Assembly: GCF_014200575.1 (NCBI RefSeq)
Contig: NZ_JACHBZ010000012.1
Location: forward strand, 1 to 64,000
Source: Mucilaginibacter saanensis
Lineage (GTDB): Bacteria > Bacteroidota > Bacteroidia > Sphingobacteriales > Sphingobacteriaceae
Length of the DNA stretch: 64,000 bases
Reading direction: 5' to 3'
The notes under the pieces were generated by a model. The model saw only the letters and a program-made list of their open reading frames with translations, was not told where the DNA came from and did no database searches. The stretch's first letter is position 1. Every line of letters starts with the position of its first letter. Both the position numbers and the translations under genes were made by a program. This document shows positions 17,713-27,773 of the stretch, piece after piece.

Positions 17713-18600
17713 TTAATTGTTTGTAATGGGATTCACTAATTTTGATTTCTTGCGGTATTTAGATGGGGTAAAACCCGTAACTGTCTTAAAAAATTTATTA
17801 AAATTAGGAAGGTTATTATATCCGCTTTGATAACACACATCTGACACGGAATAGGTTTCGTTTTGGATTAGTTTGCAGGCATGGCCTATTCGTAATTCAT
17901 TCAGGAATTGGGTAAATGATTTCTGCGTGCGGCTTTTGAAAAAACGGCAAAATGCATTAGGCGTCATATTACACAGGTCTGAAACTTCCTGTAAAGTAAT
18001 ATTGCGATAAAAATTCTGCATCAGAAATTGGTATACAATATTAATTCGTCCGGTATCTTTTTCTTCATACAGATTTTTAAAAGAGAGGCTTGCCATGTAT
18101 TCATATTCTGTAGAGTGTGACAGGATCTCTATTACTTCAAGAAAATTAATGATCTTGTGTAGTCCTTCTGCTTTAGATATGGATGAAAGAATCTGAGATA
18201 CTTTTTGACCGGTGGTGCCAAAAAAATGAAGTCCCCTTGAAGCACGCTTAATCAATTCCTGAACTGGCCTTAAAATATTTTGCTCATTGGTAAGGGCTAA
18301 GGTAAAATCGGCGGGGAAATAAATTACTGTAGCTTTTACCCGGTACCCTTTCTTTTTTCGATAAAAAGCATCGTCGTTTTGCCATATATGCGGAAGTTCG
18401 GGTCCCATTAATACAAGGTCCCCGTCTTCAAAATTATCAATATTATCCCCCACAATTCGTTTACCGAAGCTTTTTTCAACCCATACCAATTCACATAAAT
18501 GGTGAAAATGAAAAGGGCTGTCCAGAAAGAACTTATCCACCTTTTTGATATGAATGTTTTTTGAATCTGATAAACCTACGTCTATAAGTTGTGCTTTCAT
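17713..18600 (-). CDS. AraC family transcriptional regulator
   Basis: This 295-residue protein has an N-terminal cupin-like sensor domain (about 20-110; FHFHHLCELVWV, GDLVLMGPELPHIW) and a C-terminal AraC DNA-binding domain with two helix-turn-helix units (about 185-290; ITLQEVSDLCNMTPNAFCRFFK and CYQSGYNNLPNFNKFFK). The family binds sugars or derivatives through the cupin domain and activates or represses nearby genes. It is transcribed divergently from susC across a 299-bp region and with the glycosidase gene behind it. It is the likely main regulator of the first polysaccharide-utilization module, since that SusC lacks a signalling domain. Confidence 0.93.
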   Translation of the reverse strand: MKAQLIDVGLSDSKNIHIKKVDKFFLDSPFHFHHLCELVWVEKSFGKRIVGDNIDNFEDGDLVLMGPELPHIWQNDDAFYRKKKGYRVKATVIYFPADFTLALTNEQNILRPVQELIKRASRGLHFFGTTGQKVSQILSSISKAEGLHKIINFLEVIEILSHSTEYEYMASLSFKNLYEEKDTGRINIVYQFLMQNFYRNITLQEVSDLCNMTPNAFCRFFKSRTQKSFTQFLNELRIGHACKLIQNETYSVSDVCYQSGYNNLPNFNKFFKTVTGFTPSKYRKKSKLVNPITNN

Positions 18601-18644
18601 AATTCAAATATATACTTTCTAAAATTGATAATATTTTTTATAAA

Positions 18645-18827
18645 AATGGTAAAATAGTTTATTTATTGGATTACAGATAACTGCACTAATAGTCTTATTT
18701 ATCATGTTTTCAGGTATAAAGGCCGCTTTTGGTTAGCAAATTACGTTTCCTGGTTTGTTTTGTTATTATGTAACTATATTATCTGTTTTTTTTATTTATC
18801 TGTTGAAAGAATGGTAAAATAATTTAT
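18645..18827. promoter_or_regulatory. Repeated candidate operator between araC and susC
   Basis: AATGGTAAAATAGTTTAT (18645-18662) and AATGGTAAAATAATTTAT (18810-18827) differ at one of 18 positions and lie 165 bp apart as direct repeats. One is about 45 bp from the araC start, the other about 70 bp from the susC start, as expected of AraC-type sites controlling both promoters. Confidence 0.55.
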
Positions 18828-18899
18828 AAAGTGAATAATATAACGTTAGAAATCTGATAATCTGAGTTTTACCTTGCAACGCCTAAAAAAGAAAACTTT

Positions 18900-21800
18900 A
18901 TGATTAAACTCAGACAAACTCTCATTTTATTGTATTTATTGCTTTTTACAGTAGTACTGCATGCTCAAACTTCAACGGTAACGGGTACAGTAACAGATAA
19001 CGGCGGGCTCCCTCTTGCAGGGGTAACCGTTGGAATCAAAGGCAAAAAAGCATTTGTTACCGCAACAGGTACCACTGGTAAATTTACAGTTACCACAGCT
19101 AATTCATCTACAGATGTGCTTGTATTCAGTTACATAGGCTTTCAAAAGCAGGAGTTTAAACTGAATGGTCAAAGTAATATTGCAGTAACTCTTCAACTGG
19201 GGAACGGCAACTTAAGCGAAGTGGTAGTAGTAGGGTACGGAACTCAAAAAAGAGCCAATCTTACAGGAGCTGTCAGTACCATTAAGGCAGATGTCCTGAG
19301 CGACCGCCCAATTACCGATGCCTCACAGGCATTATCCGGAACGGCCTCCGGAGTATGGGTAAATCAATCATCCGGACAGCCGGGTTCAAGCGGGGCCACC
19401 ATTCAGATCAGGGGAGTTGGTACTCTTGGTAATTCTGCCCCATTGGTAATTGTGGATGGGCTTATTAGCTCTATGAGCAATGTGAACCCAAGCGATATTG
19501 CCACTATAACCGTTTTAAAAGATGCCGCGTCGGCAGCTATTTACGGCTCAAGAGCTGCAAACGGTGTAGTGTTGATACAAACTAAAAAAGGAAAAAAAGG
19601 TACCCCCCAGTTTGACTTTACCACGAGCTTTGGCAGCCAGTCGGCTACTGACTTGCCGCAGCAGGTTACCAACTCTGTTCAGTATATGAACTTGTACAAC
19701 CAGGCGCTGGCCAACCAGGGGCAACCGGCTTTTTTCTCACCGGCAACTATTTCTCAATATCAGGCAGGCAAGGATCCTCTTATTTACCCCAATAATGATT
19801 GGTTTAAGATGATTTTTAAGCCCGCTATGATTAATGATAATAACCTGAAAATATCCGGAGGAACAGATGCTACCCAGTACCTGGTTTCGCTTGGGTTTCT
19901 GAATCAGGATGGTATTGTGAAAAATGATAACGCCAAAAGATACTCTGCCTTGGTGAATCTTAATTCGCGTATTACAAAAGCTGTAGATTTTGGGGTAAAC
20001 CTAAACCTTATCCATCAAACACAAAATCAATCATGGTATGGTAACTCTAACTCCATGATCAGCGAGGTAATGAGGGCCCTGCCCATGTACGGTACGTATA
20101 CCTCAACCGGCCAATATGCTGGTACCTGGGTAAACGTAATTAATGCCCAGATCAATAACCCATACGCCATGGTTGACGAAGGGTTGAACCAGGGTATAGG
20201 CAATAATATGCAGGGCAGTGGTTTTTTTAATGTTGAGCCTATTAAAGGACTAAAATGGAACGTGACCGGAGGTATAAATTATGGCGATGGTCAGGGAACA
20301 ACATTTAATCCCCTTATTTATGTATTTAATCCGCTAACAGGGGCGCAGCAAAACCAGGTTGGCAACGGGCCGCCATCCAGATCCCTGACAGATAAGTACA
20401 ATAATAACATGCGTACTACTTTATACTCAACACTTTCTTATACCAAAACCATTGCAACAGACCATAATATAACAGCATTACTTGGCTATAATCAGGAGCA
20501 GTATAATGAGCGGTCTTTTCAATCTTATATTGAGGGCTTTCAAACCAATTCGTTAACTGAGCTCAATGCAGGTTCTACCAATCCGCAGGTTGCAGGTACA
20601 TCGGCAGCTTACGCTATCCGGTCATATTTCGGCAGGGTTAATTATGCCTTTAAGGATAAATACTTATTGGAAGCTAATGCACGATATGACGGATCGTCGC
20701 GCTTTGCCTCTAGCAGAAGATGGGGTTTCTTCCCTTCTTTTTCTGCCGGTTGGAGGGTGATTGAAGAATCATTCATGAAAGATCAGAATATATTCAGCAA
20801 TTTAAAACTTAGAGCATCATGGGGAAAGCTGGGAAATGATCAGCTGGTTGATCGTTCAGGGAACCCGATATATTATGGTTACATCCCAACCCTGAGTTTA
20901 GGAACTATCTATGATTTTAATAGCCAGATTGCCGGTGGGGTTGCACAAACCATACTTGCCAATCCAAACATTACCTGGGAAACTTCTACCAAAAAAGATG
21001 CCGGTGTAGAAATGGGCTTTCTTCAAAACAAGCTCAGCGTAGAGGTTGATTATTTTGATGAGCAACGCAGTAATATCCTTCAAACCCTTGGCATACCATG
21101 GATCATCGGTAATCTTACCCCACCACCGGTTAACCTGGCTTCGGTTAATAACAAAGGCTGGGAAATTAATACCAATTATGCCCAGAATATTGGAAAGGTT
21201 AAGTTCAATGTAGGTTTTAACTTAACCCATATACGCAATAAGGTATCAGATGTTCTTGCCCCGCAATACAATGGTAATAATGTAATTGAGAACGGGCAGC
21301 CGATTAATGCTTTTTATATGGTTAAAGCCCTTGGGATTTTCAAAACCCAGCAAGAAGTTGACAATAGCGCTAAACCTGCAACCAACGCGACAGCGCCAGG
21401 TGATATTAAATATCAGGATATCAGCGGTCCTAACGGAAAGCCTGATGGCATAATTGACGCTAATGACAGGCAGATAGTTGGTAAGCCCATCCCTACTTGG
21501 ACTTACGGAGCTAACCTTTCAGCAGCATACCATGGTGTTGATCTGAGTGTTTTATTACAGGGGGTTGGCGATGTACAGTCCTATGTAGGAGGCAATTTGT
21601 ATTTTCCGTTCTTTAACGGAGCGGGTATCACCACCAACTGGGTGGGCAATACCTGGACACCTACACAAACAAATGCTCCGCTGCCACGCCTGCTTCAATA
21701 TAACGCGCCAACCAATAACTATATGGCAAGTAGTTTCTGGCTGCAGAATGCCTCTTACACGCGGATAAAAAACATACAGCTGGGGTACACCATTCCGCAA

Positions 21801-21965
21801 AGCATAAGCGAAAAAATTAAATTGAAATATGTAAGGTTTTATGTTAACGCCCAGAACCCTTTCACTTTCACCAAATTTCAGGGACTGGATCCGGAGAGCG
21901 CCGTTGGAGGCAGCCAGTATCCTAATATGAAGGTTTTTACAGGAGGCGTAACTGTTAGATTTTAA
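18900..21965 (+). CDS. SusC/RagA family TonB-dependent outer-membrane receptor
   Basis: This 1,021-residue protein imports oligosaccharides across the outer membrane, powered by TonB. It has a signal peptide (cleaved near LHAQ), a CarboxypepD-like beta-sandwich (about 25-100), the SusC signature SEVVVVGYGTQKRANLTGAV, a plug domain (about 120-235, with DAASAAIYGSRAANGVVLI) and a 22-stranded barrel ending in GGVTVRF. There is no N-terminal STN signalling domain, unlike the second SusC in this window. This agrees with AraC-type rather than sigma/anti-sigma control. It forms the transport pair with the SusD 23 bp downstream. The substrate is unknown; the neighbouring GH2, GH95-like and GH116-like enzymes suggest a branched hetero-polysaccharide. 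Confidence 0.96.
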   Translation: MIKLRQTLILLYLLLFTVVLHAQTSTVTGTVTDNGGLPLAGVTVGIKGKKAFVTATGTTGKFTVTTANSSTDVLVFSYIGFQKQEFKLNGQSNIAVTLQLGNGNLSEVVVVGYGTQKRANLTGAVSTIKADVLSDRPITDASQALSGTASGVWVNQSSGQPGSSGATIQIRGVGTLGNSAPLVIVDGLISSMSNVNPSDIATITVLKDAASAAIYGSRAANGVVLIQTKKGKKGTPQFDFTTSFGSQSATDLPQQVTNSVQYMNLYNQALANQGQPAFFSPATISQYQAGKDPLIYPNNDWFKMIFKPAMINDNNLKISGGTDATQYLVSLGFLNQDGIVKNDNAKRYSALVNLNSRITKAVDFGVNLNLIHQTQNQSWYGNSNSMISEVMRALPMYGTYTSTGQYAGTWVNVINAQINNPYAMVDEGLNQGIGNNMQGSGFFNVEPIKGLKWNVTGGINYGDGQGTTFNPLIYVFNPLTGAQQNQVGNGPPSRSLTDKYNNNMRTTLYSTLSYTKTIATDHNITALLGYNQEQYNERSFQSYIEGFQTNSLTELNAGSTNPQVAGTSAAYAIRSYFGRVNYAFKDKYLLEANARYDGSSRFASSRRWGFFPSFSAGWRVIEESFMKDQNIFSNLKLRASWGKLGNDQLVDRSGNPIYYGYIPTLSLGTIYDFNSQIAGGVAQTILANPNITWETSTKKDAGVEMGFLQNKLSVEVDYFDEQRSNILQTLGIPWIIGNLTPPPVNLASVNNKGWEINTNYAQNIGKVKFNVGFNLTHIRNKVSDVLAPQYNGNNVIENGQPINAFYMVKALGIFKTQQEVDNSAKPATNATAPGDIKYQDISGPNGKPDGIIDANDRQIVGKPIPTWTYGANLSAAYHGVDLSVLLQGVGDVQSYVGGNLYFPFFNGAGITTNWVGNTWTPTQTNAPLPRLLQYNAPTNNYMASSFWLQNASYTRIKNIQLGYTIPQSISEKIKLKYVRFYVNAQNPFTFTKFQGLDPESAVGGSQYPNMKVFTGGVTVRF

Positions 21966-21988
21966 CTATTTACAAAAAAGAAAATTAC

Positions 21989-23557
21989 ATGAAATCGTAT
22001 AAATACTATATAGTTGGAGCACTGCTCATTATGATGGGGGGCTCCTGTAAGAAAAATACCTTTAACCTAAATCCCACAGATCAGTTATCACCGGCCTCCT
22101 TCTGGAAAACTTCCAGCGATGCTACTGCCGGTCTTACGGGTTGTTACTCTAATCTTTATGACATTACAGAAGAAGTACTGCCCTACCTGGATGTACTTAC
22201 CCCCAATGCCTACAGTAATTATCCGTGGGAAGGATGGCAGGCAATTTCCTGGGGTAATGCTACCCCTAATGGCCCGGGAGGTATTAACTATATCTGGCAG
22301 GGTGCTTATTCAGGCATTGGCCGCGCCAATGTTTTTTTAGCCAATATTGATAAAGTGGATATGGACGCATCCCTGAAAGCAAGGATGACAGGGGAGGTGA
22401 AATTTTTAAGAGCGTTATATTATTTCAACCTGATCAATTATTATGGAGATGTTCCTTTAATTCTTACACCTCCTGATCTGAATCAGGCTAAACAGGCGAG
22501 GACTCCTGTGGCCGATGTAAGGCAACAGATATTGAAGGATCTGGATGATGCAACAACAGTGCTTCCGGCGCAGCCCTACACTGGTGCCGATATAGGACGG
22601 GCCACCAAAGGTGCTGCACTTACCCTAAAGGCAAAAGTATTACTATATAACGGGCAATGGGCTGATGCCGCCGCTACGGCAAAAAGCGTGATGACGTTAT
22701 CAGGAAGCGGCTATGCGCTTTTCCCAAGTTACCGCGGGCTTTTCCTGCCGGCTAATGAAAATAACAGCGAAGTAATATTTGATGTGCAGTTTGAGAGTTC
22801 AGGAAAATACAGCAGTTCATGGGATACCTATATCGGGCTGTATAATGCAAGTTACACACCTGGATGGAGCTCGATAGAACCAACACAGGATTTTGTAGAT
22901 ACCTATGATATGAAGGACGGTTCAACCTACAGCGCTGCCAATCCGCTGGCCGATCCAAATGATAAATATAATAACCGGGATCCGAGGTTGGATCAAACCA
23001 TATTCAGAAAAGGGGTGAACTATAATGGTCTTCCGTACCCGGTGGATAGTAAGGGTTTTGCGGGTATATATACCGGGTTTAGCTTCAAAAAGTATACAGT
23101 ATATGATAATGCACCTACTGCTATGGTTAGTTATCAAAAATCATACATCAACGGAATTTTACTGCGGTATGCCGATGTGTTATTGATGTATGCCGAGGCA
23201 CAAAATGAAGCAGTTGGACCCGATGCCAGTGTATATGATGCTGTGCGGCAGGTACGGCAAAGGGCGGGTATTAATCCTCCGGATTTGCCTGCAGGCCTTA
23301 GCCAAAGCCAGATGCGTACCCGCCTTATGCATGAAAGACGAATAGAGTTTGTAGGAGAGGGTTTATATTTTTCAGATGTGCGCAGATGGAAAACTGCAAA
23401 TGTTGAACTGAACAGAGCAGTGCAGTTAAATGGTTCATACAAAGCAGGGATTATGGATATAAGGAAATATGATCCGAATAAGAATAATCTGTTCCCTATT
23501 CCGCAACATGAAATAGACAATAGCCAGAAAGCCATTACACAAAATCCGGGCTATTAA
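21989..23557 (+). CDS. SusD/RagB family outer-membrane lipoprotein
   Basis: This 522-residue surface glycan-binding lipoprotein forms the lid over its SusC partner. It has a lipobox (MMGGSC, Cys ~20) and the SusD hallmark sequence LNPTDQLSPASFWKT near the N-terminus. The helical TPR-like region includes VKFLRALYYFNLINYYGDVPLIL. The C-terminus shows LMHERRIEFVGEGLYFSDVRRW and ends with the typical NPGY. Length fits the family. Co-transcribed with susC (23-bp gap). A hairpin shortly after its stop separates it from the downstream enzymes. Confidence 0.96.
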   Translation: MKSYKYYIVGALLIMMGGSCKKNTFNLNPTDQLSPASFWKTSSDATAGLTGCYSNLYDITEEVLPYLDVLTPNAYSNYPWEGWQAISWGNATPNGPGGINYIWQGAYSGIGRANVFLANIDKVDMDASLKARMTGEVKFLRALYYFNLINYYGDVPLILTPPDLNQAKQARTPVADVRQQILKDLDDATTVLPAQPYTGADIGRATKGAALTLKAKVLLYNGQWADAAATAKSVMTLSGSGYALFPSYRGLFLPANENNSEVIFDVQFESSGKYSSSWDTYIGLYNASYTPGWSSIEPTQDFVDTYDMKDGSTYSAANPLADPNDKYNNRDPRLDQTIFRKGVNYNGLPYPVDSKGFAGIYTGFSFKKYTVYDNAPTAMVSYQKSYINGILLRYADVLLMYAEAQNEAVGPDASVYDAVRQVRQRAGINPPDLPAGLSQSQMRTRLMHERRIEFVGEGLYFSDVRRWKTANVELNRAVQLNGSYKAGIMDIRKYDPNKNNLFPIPQHEIDNSQKAITQNPGY

Positions 23558-23596
23558 TTTAGAAACTTCCGCTGCCTGTGGAGAGTATTGATAAAG

Positions 23597-23624
23597 GAAT
23601 GGGGCCAAAAGCCCCATTCTTTTA
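23597..23624 (+). terminator. Hairpin after susD (possible attenuator)
   Basis: GAATGGGGC and GCCCCATTC form a 9-bp stem with a 5-nt loop, followed by TTTTAATT. It lies 40 bp after susD and 46 bp before the next gene in the same direction. Partial termination here would give higher expression of susCD than of the ten downstream genes. Confidence 0.7.
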
Positions 23625-23669
23625 ATTAACAAATATGAAGATATCCTGATTTATGAATCCAATTAACAG

Positions 23670-26600
23670 ATGAAACATACCCATAATTGTTCGGCTTTAA
23701 TTTTTATGGCATTATTAGTAATGATGATGTCATGTAATTCATCTGACCAAAAACGATTTACGGATATCTCTACGGAATCAGGTATTAATTTCATCAACAA
23801 TATCACCGAGATGCCCCAGCAAAATATCATGAACTATGAGTATGAGTACAATGGTGCGGGAGTGGCTGTTGGTGATGTGAATGGTGATGGTTTACCGGAT
23901 ATCTATTTTACAGGTAACCAAACCGGTAATAAACTTTATTTGAATAAGGGCAATCTGAAGTTTGAGGATATTACGGATAAAGCTGGCGTACCCGGTAAAG
24001 CATCATGGGCAACAGGCGTTACAATGGCCGATGTAAATGGCGATGGTTTACTGGATATTTATGTATGTTACTCAGGCAATGGTGATATAGCAAGCAGGGC
24101 CAATCTTTTATACATCAACCGAGGTGTTAAAGATGGTATACCATCTTTTAAAGAAGAAGCTGCGGAATTTGGTATTGATGCACCAGGCACCAATTCAACC
24201 CAAGCCGTTTTTTTTGATTATGACAGGGACGGTGATCTGGATATGTTTTTGCTGGATCATGCCACCATGTTTTATTCGCCTTTTTTTAATACTACTAAAC
24301 TTAGAACAAAGCGCCATCCTTATTTCAGCAACCGCTTGTACAGAAATGACAACGGCCACTTTGTAGATGTAAGCGAACAAGCCGGTATCAAGGGCGGTGG
24401 AAACAATTTTGGGTTAGGCGTTTCTATCAGTGATATTAATAATGACGGGTGGCCGGATATTTACACCGCCGTAGATTATGAAGAGCAGGATTTTATGTAT
24501 CTCAATAATCATGATGGAACCTTTCGGGATGTAACAAAAAAAGCGCTGAAACATATTTCAAAAAATGGCATGGGCTGCGATATAGCCGATTATAACAATG
24601 ACGGGTTGATGGATATTATGGTGATGGATATGTTACCCGAGGATAATAAACGGCAGAAACTATTAAGAGGGCCCGATGAATACAATAAATATAATTTACT
24701 GGTAGACAGCGGCTATTTTCATCAGAACATGAGGAACACCTTGCAGCTAAATAATGGTATAAATACAGCAACCGGCGAACCCTCATTTAGTGAGATTGGC
24801 CAGCTTGCAGGCGTATCAAATACGGACTGGAGCTGGAGCCCTTTATTTGCTGATTTTGATAATGACGGTTACAAGGATCTTTTTATCACCAATGGCTTTT
24901 TGCGCGATTTTACCAGTCTTGATTTTTTGACGTTTACCGTTGCAGAATATAAGAAAAAGTACGGGCCAATGGTGCCTGTTGATCAGCTGATCAAAGAATT
25001 ACCTTCAACCAAAGTAAGCAACTACATCTTTAAAAATAATGGCGACCTCACCTTTAAAAACGTGACTAAAGATTGGGGATTGTACGAACCCACAGTTGCT
25101 AACGGAGCCGTGTACGCTGATCTTGATAATGACGGTGATCTTGACCTGATAACTAATAATCTTAATGAACCAGCCAGAATATATCAGAATAACAGTGATA
25201 AAATTAACCCACAGCATTTTCTGAAAATAAAGCTCAAAGCAATTGGGAAAAATACCCAGGCAATAGGTGCAAAAGTTACAATTACTACAGCAAATAATAA
25301 ACAGCAGGTAGCAGAACTAATGCCGGTGCGTGGGTTTCAATCGTCTGTTGAGCCGCTTATTCATTTTGGATTAGGCAAAGATCCTTTCATCAAGAAACTG
25401 GTTATCCGCTGGCCCGATGGCAGGTATTCAGCCATGGATAACGTAAAAGCGAACCAAACCCTCCAGGTAAATGAGGCTGAAACGCATACTGATCCAATAT
25501 ATCCGGAAGCTAAAACTACTAAGCCGCTATTTACCGACTATACAAAGCAATCTGGTATTGATTTCCTTCAAAAAGAAAATAACTACGTTGATTTTAAGCA
25601 TGAGTTTTTATTACCCTGGGAACTATCCAAACAAGGCCCCAAACTGGCAAAGGCAGATGTAAATGGCGATGGGCTTGAAGATGTTTTTATTGGAGCTCCG
25701 ATGGGGCAGGCGGCCAGGCTCTATCTGCAAACAGCCGACGGGAGGTTTAAATTATCACCATCTCAGCCCTGGGAAGCAGATAAATTGTGCGAAGATATTC
25801 AGCCGGCTTTTTTTGATGCAGACGGCGACGGTGATATGGATCTGTATGTTGTAAGCGGCGGTAATGAAATACACTCATCACCAACGGAGATGCAGGACAG
25901 GCTTTACATAAATGATGGTAAAGGGAATTTCTCAAAAGCTACAAGCGCTCTACCCCATATAACAACAAGTAAATCATGCGTAGCCATAGCTGACTATAAC
26001 AAAGATGGCAAGCCCGATATTTTTGTTGGCGGCAGGGTAGTGCCGGGCAAATATGGGACTGCCCCTGAAAGTTATTTGTTAAAAAATGAATCGGTAAAAA
26101 GTAACGTGAAATTTAGCGGTGCAGCCGGCACAGATGCAAAGGCCTTGCAAACTGCAGGGATGATTACTGATGCAGCCTGGGTTGATATCAACAAAGATGG
26201 CTGGCCCGATTTGGTAGTGGTGGGTGAATGGATGCCCGTAAAGGTCTTTATCAATAATCATGGCAAGTTGGAAGAAAGGACCAATGAATATGGTTTAAGT
26301 AACACCGGGGGCTTATGGACAAGAATTTTTCCTTATGATTTTGACAACGACGGTAATGTTGATTTTCTGTTAGGCAATCTTGCCCCTAACACCCAATTTA
26401 AGGCGTCAATAACTGAGCCTATGTCTTTGTGCGTGAACGACTTTTTGAAAACCGGGTCGAGCGTTCCTGTTTTGTGCTATTTTTTGCAAGGTAAAAGTTA
26501 TCCTTATGCATCAAGGGATGAAATAATTGAAACCATGCCCGTTCTGAAAAGGAAATTTTTAAAATATGCAGTATATGCCGATGCTACAATAGGCGATATT

Positions 26601-27011
26601 TTTACTAAAGAACAAATGAAGGGGGCGTTGGAATTAAAGGTGCATACCCTAAAAAATTCAATTCTTGAGAACAAAGGAAATGGTAAATTCACGTTAAAAG
26701 AACTTCCTGTACGGGCACAGTTTTCGTCGTTGTTTGGTGCGGTAAAAGGAGATTTTTATGGCAATGGGCAGGAAGAAATTCTTGCCGCCGGAAACTTTTA
26801 TCCGTTTCGTGTACAGTTGGGAAGGGAAGACGCGGGAGAAGGAATTTTATTAAACCGGAATAAAACAAAAGGCTTTACAGCTTCAAATATTAACAATATA
26901 GTGATTGATGGCGACGTACGGGATATGCTCTCTGTTAAAACCAGGAGCGGTAGTACACTGATAATTGTGGCCAAAAATAACGATCACATACAAGTAATTA
27001 AATCTAATTAA
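23670..27011 (+). CDS. VCBS/FG-GAP repeat lipoprotein with ASPIC/UnbV domain
   Basis: This 1,113-residue protein begins with a lipoprotein signal (MALLVMMMSC). It carries many calcium-binding FG-GAP/VCBS motifs of the form DxNxDGxxDI (for example DVNGDGLPDIYF, DYDRDGDLDMF, DLDNDGDLDLI, DINKDGWPDLVV), suggesting two seven-bladed beta-propellers. Between them, at about 510-600, lies an ASPIC/UnbV segment (RGFQSSVEPLIHFGLG, RWPDGR). Such proteins are surface-exposed and related to CRTAC1. They recur beside SusC/SusD in Bacteroidota, where their function is not established; glycan or protein binding on the cell surface is inferred. It begins the enzyme part of the operon. Confidence 0.9.
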   Translation: MKHTHNCSALIFMALLVMMMSCNSSDQKRFTDISTESGINFINNITEMPQQNIMNYEYEYNGAGVAVGDVNGDGLPDIYFTGNQTGNKLYLNKGNLKFEDITDKAGVPGKASWATGVTMADVNGDGLLDIYVCYSGNGDIASRANLLYINRGVKDGIPSFKEEAAEFGIDAPGTNSTQAVFFDYDRDGDLDMFLLDHATMFYSPFFNTTKLRTKRHPYFSNRLYRNDNGHFVDVSEQAGIKGGGNNFGLGVSISDINNDGWPDIYTAVDYEEQDFMYLNNHDGTFRDVTKKALKHISKNGMGCDIADYNNDGLMDIMVMDMLPEDNKRQKLLRGPDEYNKYNLLVDSGYFHQNMRNTLQLNNGINTATGEPSFSEIGQLAGVSNTDWSWSPLFADFDNDGYKDLFITNGFLRDFTSLDFLTFTVAEYKKKYGPMVPVDQLIKELPSTKVSNYIFKNNGDLTFKNVTKDWGLYEPTVANGAVYADLDNDGDLDLITNNLNEPARIYQNNSDKINPQHFLKIKLKAIGKNTQAIGAKVTITTANNKQQVAELMPVRGFQSSVEPLIHFGLGKDPFIKKLVIRWPDGRYSAMDNVKANQTLQVNEAETHTDPIYPEAKTTKPLFTDYTKQSGIDFLQKENNYVDFKHEFLLPWELSKQGPKLAKADVNGDGLEDVFIGAPMGQAARLYLQTADGRFKLSPSQPWEADKLCEDIQPAFFDADGDGDMDLYVVSGGNEIHSSPTEMQDRLYINDGKGNFSKATSALPHITTSKSCVAIADYNKDGKPDIFVGGRVVPGKYGTAPESYLLKNESVKSNVKFSGAAGTDAKALQTAGMITDAAWVDINKDGWPDLVVVGEWMPVKVFINNHGKLEERTNEYGLSNTGGLWTRIFPYDFDNDGNVDFLLGNLAPNTQFKASITEPMSLCVNDFLKTGSSVPVLCYFLQGKSYPYASRDEIIETMPVLKRKFLKYAVYADATIGDIFTKEQMKGALELKVHTLKNSILENKGNGKFTLKELPVRAQFSSLFGAVKGDFYGNGQEEILAAGNFYPFRVQLGREDAGEGILLNRNKTKGFTASNINNIVIDGDVRDMLSVKTRSGSTLIIVAKNNDHIQVIKSN

Positions 27012-27021
27012 CATATTAAAT

Positions 27022-27747
27022 ATGTCACCGATGAATACTGATAATAATAATGTAATGGTTGAAAAATCATGGGAAACGGATGATGAACTGTTCAGCATCA
27101 TCAGAAAAGAATTATATACTGCTGTAGTAGGCGATATTATGGATAAGCTGGGTTGGCTTCACCAATTTTTGCCGCCGCAAATAAAACCGCTGAAACACGA
27201 TACGTTTTTGGTAGGCCGTGCCATGACGGTGCTTGAGGCAGATGTGTTTGGCGAAGACGGAAATCAAAACCCGATCTTAAAAAAGCCATTCGGATTGATG
27301 CTGGAAGCTTTGGATGATCTGAAGAAAAATGAGGTATACATTTGCACGGGGGCGTCGCCAACCTATGCGTTATGGGGCGAATTGATGAGCACCAGGGCAC
27401 TTAAACTTGGTGCTGCCGGTGCGGTGGTGGATGGCTATTCGAGAGATACAAATGGCATATTGGAACTTAACTTTCCTACTTTTTCTTACGGGTGTTATGC
27501 ACAAGATCAGGCTCCGCGTGGTAAAGTGATAGATTTTAGGGTGCCATTGGAAATAAGAGGAGTAAAAATAAACCCGGGAGATATTGTTTTGGGCGATATT
27601 GATGGTGTTTGTATTGTGCCGCAGAAAATTGAGGTAGAGGTATTTAAACTTGCAATTGAAAAGGCTCGGGGCGAAAAAATGGTGCAGAAGAAAATTGAAG
27701 AAGGCATGAGCGCAAAAGAGGCATTCGAAACGTATGGGATCATGTAA
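27022..27747 (+). CDS. RraA-like aldolase/decarboxylase family protein
   Basis: This 241-residue cytosolic protein belongs to the RraA-like fold shared by regulators of RNase E and by 4-hydroxy-4-methyl-2-oxoglutarate aldolases. The key active-site motif LGAAGAVVDGYSRD (G-x-x-G...DG-x-x-RD) is intact near residues 130-145, with the metal-binding aspartate of the aldolase members. The last ~20 residues (EEGMSAKEAFETYGI) also match the aldolase-like group. In this operon, with a dehydratase, lactonase and dehydrogenase, cleavage of a 2-keto-3-deoxy sugar acid to pyruvate and an aldehyde is the likely role (inference). It follows the VCBS gene by 10 bp. Confidence 0.85.
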   Translation: MSPMNTDNNNVMVEKSWETDDELFSIIRKELYTAVVGDIMDKLGWLHQFLPPQIKPLKHDTFLVGRAMTVLEADVFGEDGNQNPILKKPFGLMLEALDDLKKNEVYICTGASPTYALWGELMSTRALKLGAAGAVVDGYSRDTNGILELNFPTFSYGCYAQDQAPRGKVIDFRVPLEIRGVKINPGDIVLGDIDGVCIVPQKIEVEVFKLAIEKARGEKMVQKKIEEGMSAKEAFETYGIM

Positions 27748-27773
27748 TTGTTATAGAAAATTAAAAAATACAA

